64,000 nt of DNA, taken from the NCBI GenBank assembly GCA_965262505.1, contig CBDHFM010000030.1, positions 1,674,001-1,738,000 of the forward strand, in the 5' to 3' direction. The notes below the pieces were generated by a model. It saw only the letters and a program-made list of their open reading frames with translations, was not told the DNA's origin and did not search any database. A program made the position numbers and the translations under genes. Source of the stretch: JACPPO01 sp965262505 (GTDB taxonomy: Bacteria; Acidobacteriota; Vicinamibacteria; Vicinamibacterales; UBA2999). Each line of letters begins with the position of its first letter. Position 1 is the stretch's first letter. Below, one piece after another: positions 25,946 through 35,069 of the stretch.

Positions 25946-27382
25946 TTCAAGGTATCGTCGCAACACCGCGTTGTGTGACCGAGCATAGCTGATTCCTAAG
26001 CGCCTCCGCGGGGGTCTGCCAGGCGAGGGTCTTCCGGGGGCGACCATTGAGAGCAGCAGCCACAGCGTCAAGGTCATCGCGGGAGTGCCTGGACAGGTCG
26101 GTGCCTTTGGGAAAGTACTGGCGGAGCAGGCCGTTGGTGTTCTCGTTCGTGCCGCGTTGCCAGGGGCTATGCGGATCGCAGAAGTAGATTGGTAGACCGG
26201 TGACGATGCGGAGCTGAACGTGTTGAGCCATCTCGGCACCTTGGTCCCACGTCAGTGAACGGCGAAGCTGCTCCGGTAGCGTGAGGATCGCCGACGCGAT
26301 GGCGTCTCGGACGGCCTCGGCACCGTGCCCGGCCAGTGCGGGACCGTTCTTGATCCGAGGCTGCCCATAATCATCCATGCGAGGGAGATGCAGCAGCATC
26401 GTGAAACGGGTGGTGCGGTCCACGAGGGTCCCAATCGCGGAGCTACCCAGCCCGACAATCAGGTCACCCTCCCAGTGTCCTGGCACCGCCCGATCGTCGG
26501 CTTCGGCGGGGCGCTGACTGATCATGATGTCGGATCGGACGAACTGCTTGCCGCGTCCGCGTGTACGTGCTCTAGGAACCCGTAGCGCCCGTCCGGTCTG
26601 CAAGCACGTCACCAGTTCGCGTCGCAACGCACCTCGTCCTTGCACGTAGAGCGCTTGGTAGATGGCCTCGTGGGAGATCCGCATCGATTCATCATCGGGG
26701 AAGTCGACGTGCAGTCTGTTGGCGATTTGCTCGGGACTCCATGAAGCCGCCCAGCGTCGATCCTGCCGACGACCGTGACGGCGACCATTCCAGTGCACAG
26801 CGGGACCACGCACCTTCGTCCCGTCCGTGGCCGTCACCATGCCCACAAGTCGGTCTTGCACGTAGCGACGCAGCTCGTCGTGCTGCGCCAGCTTCGCTAC
26901 CTTCGGTCTTTTGGCCTTCAGGTCGGCGTGCCACTGCGCGGTCGTCGCGCGATACTCCAGCCCACCATTGCGGGTGGCCGCATTGCGACGTAGCTCGCGC
27001 GAGATGGTCGACGCGGAGCGGCTGACTCGCCGACCGATGTCACGAATGGCGACGTGCTGGGCGTGCAAAATGGCAATTTCTTCGCGCTCGGCAAACGACA
27101 GATAACGCCCCGACAGTGGGGCCAGGCTGATCGGCGGCATGCCTCCACTTTCGCGGAACCATCGAGTACCGACCGGCTGAGACACGCCGGCAGCCAGCGC
27201 AGCCTCTTCGCTGGACAAGCCACAAGCGATTGATTCCCAAAATCGGCGCCGGTGCTCACGGCGTCCCGCCGTCGGGCGCCCCGGCGACCGCATCGGAGCA
27301 CGTCCCGCACGATGTGACCGTCGACGTTTCGGTGTTCCCATCGCAACTCCTCATCGTTGAGACGTTGCGACGACCGGTTGAA
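25946..27382 (-). mobile_element. IS30-family insertion sequence
   Basis: 1437 bp with ends sharing TTCAAnnnnTCGTCGCAAC in inverted orientation (left TTCAAGGTATCGTCGCAAC; right, inward, TTCAACCGGTCGTCGCAAC). The transposase stop codon overlaps the left inverted repeat, which supports placing the border outside it. No target duplication is evident. Inserted in the ydjC-like gene. Confidence 0.85.
25947..27341 (-). CDS. IS30-family transposase
   Basis: 464 aa. N-terminal helix-turn-helix domains (GLSSEEAALAAGVSQ; DIGRRVSRSASTISRELRR) precede the DDE integrase core: GHWEGDLIVGLGSSA (first D), SLTWDQGAEMAQH (second D), NENTNGLLRQYFPKGTD (E). Intact, hence potentially active. Confidence 0.94.
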   Translation of the reverse strand: MGTPKRRRSHRAGRAPMRSPGRPTAGRREHRRRFWESIACGLSSEEAALAAGVSQPVGTRWFRESGGMPPISLAPLSGRYLSFAEREEIAILHAQHVAIRDIGRRVSRSASTISRELRRNAATRNGGLEYRATTAQWHADLKAKRPKVAKLAQHDELRRYVQDRLVGMVTATDGTKVRGPAVHWNGRRHGRRQDRRWAASWSPEQIANRLHVDFPDDESMRISHEAIYQALYVQGRGALRRELVTCLQTGRALRVPRARTRGRGKQFVRSDIMISQRPAEADDRAVPGHWEGDLIVGLGSSAIGTLVDRTTRFTMLLHLPRMDDYGQPRIKNGPALAGHGAEAVRDAIASAILTLPEQLRRSLTWDQGAEMAQHVQLRIVTGLPIYFCDPHSPWQRGTNENTNGLLRQYFPKGTDLSRHSRDDLDAVAAALNGRPRKTLAWQTPAEALRNQLCSVTQRGVATIP

Positions 27383-27849
27383 TCTACCCACTACTCCGGT
27401 GCGTTCTATGGGCAGAGCGGGAACGGGCATCCGCTGCCCGAGGCGATCCACCCCGAGGCATTGATCGAGATGCTGGCCTGTTTGCCCGCCGGCGTGACCG
27501 AGCTTGGGTGTCACCCGGGGCTCAGCGATTTCGGCGACTCGATGTACGGTCGCGAGCGGGCCGGCGAGGTCGAGGCCCTTTGCGATCCGCGTGTGAGGGC
27601 TGCGCTCGCGCGGGAGGAGATCGCCCTGTGCTCCTTCAATTCTCTCCCTGACCACCCGGTTCGGCCGGAATGGTCTTTACACCGTTGAGCGTTCGGTAAC
27701 CGGAATTCCCCAGCCTCGAACACGCCGCCCTCCGAGTTTCCATCTCCAGGCGCCCAGACCGAAGCCCTCCGCGGGAGGCCGGGCGTACTACCGAGAACAG
27801 CTCCGGGCGATCGCCGAGCGATTGGGTGTCGTGTAGCCGTGATCTCCTA

Positions 27850-29145
27850 ATGGCGAAAGTCATCGTCGGGTCTTACGCTGTCCGGTTCCCGGTCGGTGGC
27901 TATCTTTCCTGGGTCCTGCAGTGGCTGGTCGGATTCCAGCGTCTAGGCCACGAAGTGTTCTTCGTCGAGAAGAGCGGATGGCCTGATGCTTGCTTCGATC
28001 CGTCGACCGACGTGATGAGCGACGACTGTTCCTATGGCGTTCGGGCACTCGAGGCCACGCTCGCGCCGTTCGGCCTCGATCGAAGCTGGTGCTTCGTCGA
28101 TGTTGCCGGGCGATACCACGGCATGGAACGTACGCGAATCGAACAGGTGTTCGAGTCGGCCGGCCTCTTCGTGGACATGGGCACGCATGGCAGCTGGCTG
28201 CCCGAGGCCCGGCGGACTGGTGTGCGCATCCTGGTCGATGGCGATCCCGGCTACACCCAGATGCGTGCGCATATCGAGAAGGAGGACCTCGGCGGCTACG
28301 ATCACTACTACTCCGTTGGTCGCAATGTCGGCACCGAGCGGTCGATGGTCCCGACCTTGGGCAAGCAGTGGCGCCCGCTGTTCGACCCGGTGGTGATGGA
28401 CCTTTTTACCTGCCCGCCGGCCGATTCCAGGGCGGCGTTCACGACCGTCATGGCCTGGCAAACGTACCGGGCGCTGGATTTCGGGGGCCGGATCTACGGG
28501 CAGAAGGACTTGGAATTCCGTCGGTTCTTCGACCTGCCGCGCCGCACCTCGGTCCCGCTCGAAGTCGCGGTGGGCGGGGAACACGTGCCGACCGGCGAGA
28601 TGGTCAAGGCTGGATGGTCGGTCGAGAATCCGCTGGCGCGGACGAAATCGGTTCAGACGTTTCACGACTACATCGCGTCGTCGCGGGGCGAGTTCTCCGT
28701 GTGCAAGAACATCTACGTCGACACCAACAGTGGTTTCTTCAGTGACAGGAGCGCCGCCTACCTCGCCAGCGCCAGGCCGGTCGTGATGCAAGATACCGGA
28801 CTGGACGGCCATCTGCCCTCGGGGAACGGCTTCTTCGCTGTCCGGACCGTCGAGGAAGCGGCGGCGGCACTCGACGAGATCGATGCGAACTACGGACGGC
28901 ACTCGACAGCCGCGCGTGAGCTGGCAGCCGGCCTCCTGGACACCAGAAAAGTGCTCGGCGCCCTGCTGACTGAGGTTGGCGTGCGAGGGACGACCCGCGA
29001 ACCTCCTGATGTCTTCTGCTACTCCGAACCCCTCGGCGCCGGCAGGATCCGGAGACCAGGGCTCCCAGGATTCCCGGCTCTGGCGGTCGCTCGCGAGGGT
29101 CGTCCTGGACCGGGTGTGGTCGGTTTTCAGGTTGACGGCTCTTGA
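27850..29145 (+). CDS. Glycosyltransferase-like protein A (paralogue of those at 31068 and 32623)
   Basis: 431 aa from the ATG at 27850 (preferred over one 8 codons upstream because homology with the paralogues begins at AKVIVGSYAVRFPVGG). N-terminal Rossmann-like segment (LSWVLQWLVGFQRLGHEVFF) and a C-terminal half with FFSDRSAAYLASARPVVMQD and GLDGHLPSGNGFF, shared with protein C; the layout is GT-B-like. Sugar donor and acceptor unknown. The last ~45 codons (after LLTEVGVR) do not align with paralogue C and overlap the ABC exporter gene by 137 nt, so the original stop was probably lost by mutation. Confidence 0.7.
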   Translation: MAKVIVGSYAVRFPVGGYLSWVLQWLVGFQRLGHEVFFVEKSGWPDACFDPSTDVMSDDCSYGVRALEATLAPFGLDRSWCFVDVAGRYHGMERTRIEQVFESAGLFVDMGTHGSWLPEARRTGVRILVDGDPGYTQMRAHIEKEDLGGYDHYYSVGRNVGTERSMVPTLGKQWRPLFDPVVMDLFTCPPADSRAAFTTVMAWQTYRALDFGGRIYGQKDLEFRRFFDLPRRTSVPLEVAVGGEHVPTGEMVKAGWSVENPLARTKSVQTFHDYIASSRGEFSVCKNIYVDTNSGFFSDRSAAYLASARPVVMQDTGLDGHLPSGNGFFAVRTVEEAAAALDEIDANYGRHSTAARELAAGLLDTRKVLGALLTEVGVRGTTREPPDVFCYSEPLGAGRIRRPGLPGFPALAVAREGRPGPGVVGFQVDGS

Positions 29146-30985
29146 GAACATCGTCGTTTATTCACCGCGAGTCTTGCGTTATGCACGCCCCTACTGGCCG
29201 TTGGCGCTTCTGTCCGGCGCGGTGCTGCTGGCCGTGGCGCTCGTCGGCTTGGCCACGCCCTGGCCCATCATGATTCTCGTCGACAGCGCCCTTGGGGACG
29301 AACCACTTCCCGCGATACTCGAGCGTCCACTGGGCTCACTGGCGGCGAGTCGCGGTGCCCTGATCGGGGTGGTCGTTGGGGCTGAGCTCGTGATCGCGCT
29401 CGTGCTCCATAGCCTCAGCGTCGTGAGCAGCTATGTGGCGACGAAGCTCACCCTCGGCATGACCTTGGACTTTCGAAAAGAGCTATTCGGTCACACTCAG
29501 CGCTTGTCGCTCGCGTTCCACGATCGGCGCAAGTCCGGGATGAATCTCTATCGAATCAACTACTTCGACGATGCGCCGCCGACGTTCCTCCTGACGGTGA
29601 TGCCGTTGGCGCAGAGCCTCGCCACCCTGGTCGGCATGTTCTGGATCAGCTTGTTGATCCATCGCAATCTCGCCTTGTTATCGCTCGTGGTGGTGCCGTT
29701 CCTGTATTACTCGGTCGGCTACTACTCGACGCGCATCAAGGACCGGATTCTGCTGGTCCGGCATCAGGAAGGCGAGACGATGTCGATTATCTACGAGGCG
29801 CTCGCGATGATGCGGGTGGTCACGGCTTTCGGCCGGGAGGATCACGAGCTTCGGCGCCTTGGCGACCAGGGGGAGCGCGCCAACGCCGCACGCATGAAGC
29901 TGACTGTGCGGCAGGCGCTGTTTTCGTTTGTGGTGTCGATGACGACGGCGTCGGGCACGGTGCTGGTGCTCGGGTACGGTGCCTTTGAGGTGCTGCAGGG
30001 GCGGCTCACCGTTGGCCAGTTGCTCGTGATCTTGGCCTACATCAGCGCCGTGTACGGTCCGCTCGAGTCATTGAGCTCCAGCGCTGCCGTGCTGCAGGAG
30101 CAGCTGGTCAATCTCCATCTGGCGTTCGACCTGATCGACACCGAGCCTGAAGTCCGAGACCTGCCGGGAGCAGCTCCGCTCGAAGACGTGAAGGGAGGGG
30201 TCGCGTTCGAGAACGTCCACTTTGCTTACGAAGGTCGAAAACACACATTGCGGGGGATCTCGTTTGAGGTGGAGGCTGGACAGTCGGTTGCTATTGTCGG
30301 GCCGACCGGTGCCGGCAAGACGACGCTGGCCAGCCTGATTCCGCGGTTCTACCAACCCGACGCTGGTCGTGTGCTGATCGACGGCCGGGACATCAAGACA
30401 TTGACCGTGGAATCGCTGCGCCGGCAGATCAGCATCGTTCTCCAGGAGCCGTTGCTATTCTCGACAAGCGTCAGGGAAAACATCCGATACGGCCGCCTCG
30501 ATGCAACGGAGGAGGAGATCATCGCCGCGGCCAAGGCGGCCAACGCGCACGAATTCATCATGGCCCTTCCGGAGCAATACGAGGCCGACGTCGGAGAGCG
30601 TGGAGCCAAGCTTTCAGGTGGTGAGCGGCAGCGGCTCGGTGTTGCGCGCGCGTTTCTCAAGAACGCCCCGATTCTCATCCTCGATGAGCCGACGTCCGCC
30701 ATTGACACAAGAACCGAGGCGGCGGTCCTCGACGCCCTCGATACGCTGATGGTCGAGCGGACCACTTTCCTGGTCGCCCATCGTCTTTCGACCCTTCGCA
30801 GCGTCCATCAGATCGTGGTCCTCCACCACGGGGAACAGGTCGAGCGTGGCACGCACGAAGAGCTGGTCAACAAGGCCGGACTCTACAAGCAGCTCCATGA
30901 CCTGCAGAGCGGGCAGGTTCGCCAGCGGATCCGCGACGCGCTGCGACCGTTGAAGCCAACTAGTACCCCGGCGCAGTGGTTTTGA
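29009..30985 (+). CDS. ABC exporter, fused permease-ATPase (MsbA/MDR-like)
   Basis: 658 aa from ATG 29009 (an alternative start 11 codons upstream exists). The N-terminal half is a type IV exporter membrane domain with about six hydrophobic segments; the C-terminal nucleotide-binding domain has Walker A GPTGAGKTT, Q-loop LQEPLLF, signature LSGGERQRL, Walker B ILILDEPTSAID and H-loop LVAHRLST. Probably works as a homodimer moving a lipid or saccharide-linked substrate. It sits between glycosyltransferase-like genes A and B, suggesting export of their product; this is inference. Confidence 0.88.
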   Translation: MSSATPNPSAPAGSGDQGSQDSRLWRSLARVVLDRVWSVFRLTALENIVVYSPRVLRYARPYWPLALLSGAVLLAVALVGLATPWPIMILVDSALGDEPLPAILERPLGSLAASRGALIGVVVGAELVIALVLHSLSVVSSYVATKLTLGMTLDFRKELFGHTQRLSLAFHDRRKSGMNLYRINYFDDAPPTFLLTVMPLAQSLATLVGMFWISLLIHRNLALLSLVVVPFLYYSVGYYSTRIKDRILLVRHQEGETMSIIYEALAMMRVVTAFGREDHELRRLGDQGERANAARMKLTVRQALFSFVVSMTTASGTVLVLGYGAFEVLQGRLTVGQLLVILAYISAVYGPLESLSSSAAVLQEQLVNLHLAFDLIDTEPEVRDLPGAAPLEDVKGGVAFENVHFAYEGRKHTLRGISFEVEAGQSVAIVGPTGAGKTTLASLIPRFYQPDAGRVLIDGRDIKTLTVESLRRQISIVLQEPLLFSTSVRENIRYGRLDATEEEIIAAAKAANAHEFIMALPEQYEADVGERGAKLSGGERQRLGVARAFLKNAPILILDEPTSAIDTRTEAAVLDALDTLMVERTTFLVAHRLSTLRSVHQIVVLHHGEQVERGTHEELVNKAGLYKQLHDLQSGQVRQRIRDALRPLKPTSTPAQWF

Positions 30986-31067
30986 TCGATTGCCTGGGCC
31001 CACGGTCAAGAGGGGGAGGCCTGAAAGTGAACCGGTCAAATTCACTGCGACGAGGTACTAGTTGAGG

Positions 31068-31508
31068 ATGCAGATTTCACAACGGACCAAGATCGTGGTG
31101 CTCGGCACGATGAGCAAGATGCCTGTCGCCGGTATCGTGTTTATCACGATGCAGTATCTGGTCGGGCTCAAACGGCTGGGGTATGACGTGTACTACGTCT
31201 CGGCCCATGCGCGCACGCCGTCCATGTTGATGACCGCCGAGCATGACGACAGCTCGGCGCTGGCGTCAACGTTCATCAGCGACACGATGCGGCAGTTCAA
31301 TGTGGAGGATGACCACTGGGCGTTTCACGCGCTGCATGACGACGGACGGTGCTATGGGTTGAGTGAGAGCCAGCTCCGGGACCTATATCGTTCCGCCGGC
31401 CTGATCTTCAACCTGCACGGCGGCACTGTCCCGTTGCCCGAACACTACGCGACCAACCGGCTCGTGTATCTGGGCACCGACCCGGTTCTTGAACCTCGTG
31501 TTCGTTGA
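31068..31508 (+). pseudogene. Glycosyltransferase-like protein B, truncated
   Basis: The 146-codon fragment matches the N-terminal third of proteins A and C (KIVVLGTMSKMPVAGIVF, YLVGLKRLGYDVYYV, RLVYLGTDPVLE). It ends abruptly at about 31490, where the sequence switches to the reverse complement of a radical SAM gene that is itself truncated at the same point. The missing C-terminal two thirds contain the FSDRS and QDTG segments, so the product is not functional. Confidence 0.75.
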
Positions 31509-32145
31509 AGCTGAAGACAAGCATGTTGTAGCTGATGCTCGTGTTCAGCCCCATTCGGTCTCGCGCTCTTACCAGGCGTTCGAGGGTGCTCTTGACGAGC
31601 TCGAAGTCACCCCAGACGCGATGGACCTGATAGGTTTCCTGGGAGAAGCCGTCGATCGATGCGCAGATGTAGTCCACGCCCGATGCGAGCAGCTCCTCGA
31701 TCTGCTGATCGGAAAGCCTCAAGGACAGATTGGTGTTGATGTCGGTCTCGATGTTCTGGGCCTTCGCCCTGCGAATCAGCCGAGGCAGCTCCGGGTTCAG
31801 CAGCGGCTCCCCGAAGTTGTAGAAGAGGATCAAGAAGAGGTATTCCCCCGTCTCGTCGAGCAGCCGATCGAAGAAGGCGGGCGCCAGCTTCGTCCGGTTG
31901 CGCCGGAAGCTGAGGAGGGGGCCGGTCTTCTCTCTTCTGGCCTCGTTCTCGACCCCGGTCGCGCAGGTCGGGCATCGGAGCTGGCAGATGTCACTCGGCT
32001 CAATCGTCAGGAAGTACGGGTACGATCCAACTTGGACGGCACCGGCGTACATCTCGTACTTTGCGCGCAAGAAGTCCAGAAAGGCTGAGCGGTTCGTTTT
32101 CTGGAACGGTCCGCGCTCGCCGATGTATGGGTGGGAAGATGCCAT
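31408..32145 (-). pseudogene. Radical SAM protein, C-terminally truncated
   Basis: Starts at MASSHPYIGERGPF (32145). The SAM [4Fe-4S] motif reads CQLRCPTC (CxxxCxxC) near residue 62, preceded by YFLTIEPSDI; FYNFGEPLLNPELP and SASIDGFSQETYQ are further radical SAM barrel elements. Real homology stops at about 31490 (SFNEHEV); the ORF then reads antisense through glycosyltransferase fragment B to a stop at 31408. The barrel is incomplete and the C-terminal SPASM-like part, if any, is missing. Confidence 0.75.
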
Positions 32146-32622
32146 GAGAGAAAGTGGACGTCGCGCGAAGCCACCTGGGACGGGGTCAGCGTTCAGCCAA
32201 GCCTCCCGCGACCTCACCAAGATTCAGTATCGATGATCGTGATTCCGAGTGCAAGCGCGAGCAGTGACCCGCCCCACCCTCTCATGCCGCTGTGTCCGCT
32301 TCGTCGTCATGGACATGAAGCGGAGGTTCACGAAACCGACTGTTCGACACAAGTGTGGGTGCGTTACACTGTTTCGGGGGATCGCGGGACCGCGACCACG
32401 AGTCCCGAGGGCGGGGCGACAGTGTTGGACTAACAGCGGCCGCCACGCCTGACTCACCTCTAGAGTCACTTCATGATGAATGCCGGCTTCGGCTGGCGAC
32501 GCAGGCGAAGCTGTGCCCGGCCGTTTGCGGTAAGCTGGTTAGCCACGTTTCCAGATCTTACCGGCGCGACGGGTTGGGACAGGCGCTGGCCGCGGTTGCC
32601 GCTAGGATTACTGTGACTCAGC
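32146..32622. other. 477-nt region without a recognised gene
   Basis: Only short overlapping ORFs with no family pattern. Its 3' end must hold the promoter of the glycosyltransferase-like gene at 32623; TAGGAT at 32605-32610 lies 12 nt before that ATG. Confidence 0.4.
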
Positions 32623-33789
32623 ATGGACCGACTAAGGGTTCTCGTGAGCGGTATGATCGCCGCCGACCCGCATCAGGGAGGCGCGACGTGGGCCGTGCTG
32701 CAGTATCTGATTGGCCTGCGCGCGTTGGGCCATGCGGTGTCGTTCGTCGAGCCGGTGTCCCGTGACGCGCTGGAGCCGGACGGCGCGTCGCTCACCGAGT
32801 CGACAAATACCCGCTACTTTGACGCCGTCGTCGAGCATTACGGCCTGTCCGAACAGGGCGCCGCACTGCTGGTCGCTGGCAGCCAGGAGATCCACGGCTG
32901 CACGTACGCGAGGCTTCGCCAGATCGCAGCGGAAGCCGATCTGCTCATCAACATCTCAGGTCTGCTCACGGACGACACGCTCCTCGGCGCGATCGAACGC
33001 CGCGTATATCTCGACCTCGACCCGGCATTCAACCAGCTGTGGCATGCGGTCGATGGAATTGATATGCGCTTCGACGCTCACACCCATTTCGTGACGATCG
33101 GGCAGGCGATTGGACAGCCGGGGTGCGACGTGCCCGAGTGCGGGCGTGACTGGATCACGACCCGGCAGCCGGTGGTCTTGTCGGAGTGGCCGGTGACGCA
33201 AGGCGCGAGGCACGATCCGCTGACCACCGTCGGTCACTGGCGCGGCTACGGATCGGTGGAGCACGGCGGCGTGTTCTACGGTCAGAAGGCGCACTCGCTG
33301 CGGCCGTATTACCCGCTGCCGACCCTGACGCCGGAGCGGTTTCTGCTCGCACTGGCGATACATCCTGATGAGATAACTGATTTGCAGGCGCTTCACGACA
33401 ACGGGTGGGTTCTATGCAACCCGGCAGACGTTGCGGCGACGCCGTGGGACTACCAAGCCTTCATTCAGCGGTCGAAGGCCGAGTTCGGGATCGCCAAGAG
33501 CGGCTACGTCGTCTCCCGCTGCGGGTGGTTCAGCGACCGGAGCGTCTGTTACCTGGCGTCGGGCCGACCCGTCCTCGCACAGGACACTGGGTTCGGTGCT
33601 TTCTTGCCGACGGGGAATGGTCTCTTCCGCTTCGATTCAATCGACCAGATTCTCGACGGCATCGAGACAATCAACGCGGACTACGAGCGCCATGCCCTGG
33701 CGGCGCGCGAGCTCGCCGTCGACTACTTCGATTCGAGCGCAGTGCTCACGCGATTGATCGAACAAATCGGAGGGTGCGCGCGTGCGTGA
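32623..33789 (+). CDS. Glycosyltransferase-like protein C
   Basis: 388 aa, the only complete, cleanly ending member of the three paralogues. N-terminal segment LRVLVSGMIAADPHQGGATW followed by LQYLIGLRALGHAVSFVEP; central DLDPAFNQLWHAV; C-terminal FSDRSVCYLASGRPVLAQDT then FLPTGNGLFRF. The overall layout suggests a GT-B fold transferase. Followed with 8-nt overlap by a kinase-like gene, suggesting that the two act on the same sugar or aminosugar. Confidence 0.75.
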   Translation: MDRLRVLVSGMIAADPHQGGATWAVLQYLIGLRALGHAVSFVEPVSRDALEPDGASLTESTNTRYFDAVVEHYGLSEQGAALLVAGSQEIHGCTYARLRQIAAEADLLINISGLLTDDTLLGAIERRVYLDLDPAFNQLWHAVDGIDMRFDAHTHFVTIGQAIGQPGCDVPECGRDWITTRQPVVLSEWPVTQGARHDPLTTVGHWRGYGSVEHGGVFYGQKAHSLRPYYPLPTLTPERFLLALAIHPDEITDLQALHDNGWVLCNPADVAATPWDYQAFIQRSKAEFGIAKSGYVVSRCGWFSDRSVCYLASGRPVLAQDTGFGAFLPTGNGLFRFDSIDQILDGIETINADYERHALAARELAVDYFDSSAVLTRLIEQIGGCARA

Positions 33790-34816
33790 ATCCCAGTTGG
33801 CGGTCGTACCGACGACCGACCGGTTTCACGCCGTCCTGCAGGAGGGCCTGGATGCCGTGCTGCAGCCGCCCGGGGCGATCACGTCGCTCTCGCGGAGAGC
33901 CTCGCTCTATCGCAGGAGCTTCGCGCTGGAGGATCTGACCGTGGTGCTCGAGGACGGGCGGCAGTTCGAGTTGAAGTTCAAGGACCTGAACTGGGCCTCC
34001 CTGGTACCCGACGCCCAAGAGGTCAAGCCGCGCGCGATGTACGATCCCCGCCGGGAGATCGAGGTCTACCGGTCAATCCTTGCTGACGCCGACGTCGGCA
34101 CGGCTCGATGCTACGTGGCTGTCGCCGACGAAGCAGCGGGACGCTACTGGCTCTGCATGGAGGCGGTCCCTGGCGTCCCACTGTGGCAAGTGGGCGAGCT
34201 CGCCACCTGGCAGCGTGCGGCCGTGTGGCTGGCCGATTTCCATGCACGCTTTGCACACGACAGCCGTTGGCGCACCGGTGCGGCCAGTCGCCATCTCCTG
34301 ACCATCGACAGAACGTTGATGCAGACCTGGTTCGACCGCGCGCGGCTGTTCGCGGCGGAGCGTCACGACGCGCTGGCGACCGAGGCATTGACCACTCTCG
34401 ATACCTATTGGGAGGAGGTGGTCGAGACTCTGGCGTCGTGGCCTCACACCCTTTTGCACGGCGAGTTCTATGTCTCGAACGTTCTTGTCGATGACGGCGA
34501 CACGCCGGTCCGCGTCTGTCCGGTTGACTGGGAAATGGCGGCCGACGGTCCGGGGATCATCGACCTGGCGGCGCTGACGGCGGGCGCATGGTCGAATGAC
34601 GAGCCGGATCGCATCGTCGATGCGTATGTAAAGGAGGCGCTCGTGCAGAGCGACGGCGAGTGGACCCGGCCCGCCTTCGATCATGCCCTCGCCTGCGCCC
34701 ACATCTACATCGCCGTCCAGTGGTTGGGCTGGGCGCGCGACTGGACACCGCCGTCGGAACACAGCCACGATTGGGCGGAGGCGCTGGTCCGGCGCGTGGG
34801 GGCGCTGCACGCCTGA
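33782..34816 (+). CDS. APH-family (aminoglycoside/choline kinase-like) phosphotransferase
   Basis: 344 aa, GTG start at 33782 overlapping the preceding gene by 8 nt. The catalytic loop HGEFYVSNVL (Brenner-type HGDxxxxN with E for D) and the metal-binding CPVDWEMAADGPGIIDLA region place it in the APH/ChoK kinase superfamily. The conserved catalytic Asp is replaced by Glu as written, which is unusual. The substrate is probably a small hydroxyl compound or sugar; resistance is not implied. Confidence 0.75.
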   Translation: MRESQLAVVPTTDRFHAVLQEGLDAVLQPPGAITSLSRRASLYRRSFALEDLTVVLEDGRQFELKFKDLNWASLVPDAQEVKPRAMYDPRREIEVYRSILADADVGTARCYVAVADEAAGRYWLCMEAVPGVPLWQVGELATWQRAAVWLADFHARFAHDSRWRTGAASRHLLTIDRTLMQTWFDRARLFAAERHDALATEALTTLDTYWEEVVETLASWPHTLLHGEFYVSNVLVDDGDTPVRVCPVDWEMAADGPGIIDLAALTAGAWSNDEPDRIVDAYVKEALVQSDGEWTRPAFDHALACAHIYIAVQWLGWARDWTPPSEHSHDWAEALVRRVGALHA

Positions 34817-35069
34817 CGGAGGCGCTGTCAATTTTCAACTTGAAGCCGCGGGACGAATCGATGCGGCCGTGGTGTCGAACCTTCGGACCGCAGTATGCGC
34901 CCCTCGACCCCAACGCTTAGAGCAGCACGAAGCAGACGGTTCGCATGGCCCGTGAGGCTAGCAGGCCGCGGCGATATCCTCAACAATTCCAGATAGCACA
35001 TACTGGGGACGAGGTTTCCGGTAGGCACAGTGGCACGGGCGGTGCGAGAACGGTTTGGAAGGTGGAGAC

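Larger units (their letters stand above)
25490..27688 (+). pseudogene. YdjC/ChbG-family carbohydrate deacetylase, split by IS30
   Basis: The two halves are 25490-25945 and 27383-27688. The first has the YdjC metal-binding pattern (YLIVNADDFGQS, then GLHVDLCEW and THIDSHQHVHE); the second encodes HYSGAFYGQSG and LGCHPGLSDF. Joining base 25945 to 27383 restores one uninterrupted frame of 253 codons. These metal-dependent deacetylases act on N-acetylated sugars. ATG start at 25490, no strong ribosome site. The gene is inactive unless the element excises. Confidence 0.88.

Noticed and set aside
27689..27849. Possible C-terminal coding remnant (YYREQLRAIAERLG) before glycosyltransferase A
   Set aside because: Only about 30 codons look protein-like, with no start and no identifiable family; too little to call.
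27943..29151. 402-codon minus-strand ORF opposite glycosyltransferase A
   Set aside because: Shadow composition; the plus-strand frame shows conserved motifs shared with two paralogues.
30958..31063. 10-bp inverted repeat AACTAGTACC / GGTACTAGTT around the ABC exporter 3' end
   Set aside because: Arms are 86 nt apart with no other structure; a match of this size is expected by chance several times in 64 kb.
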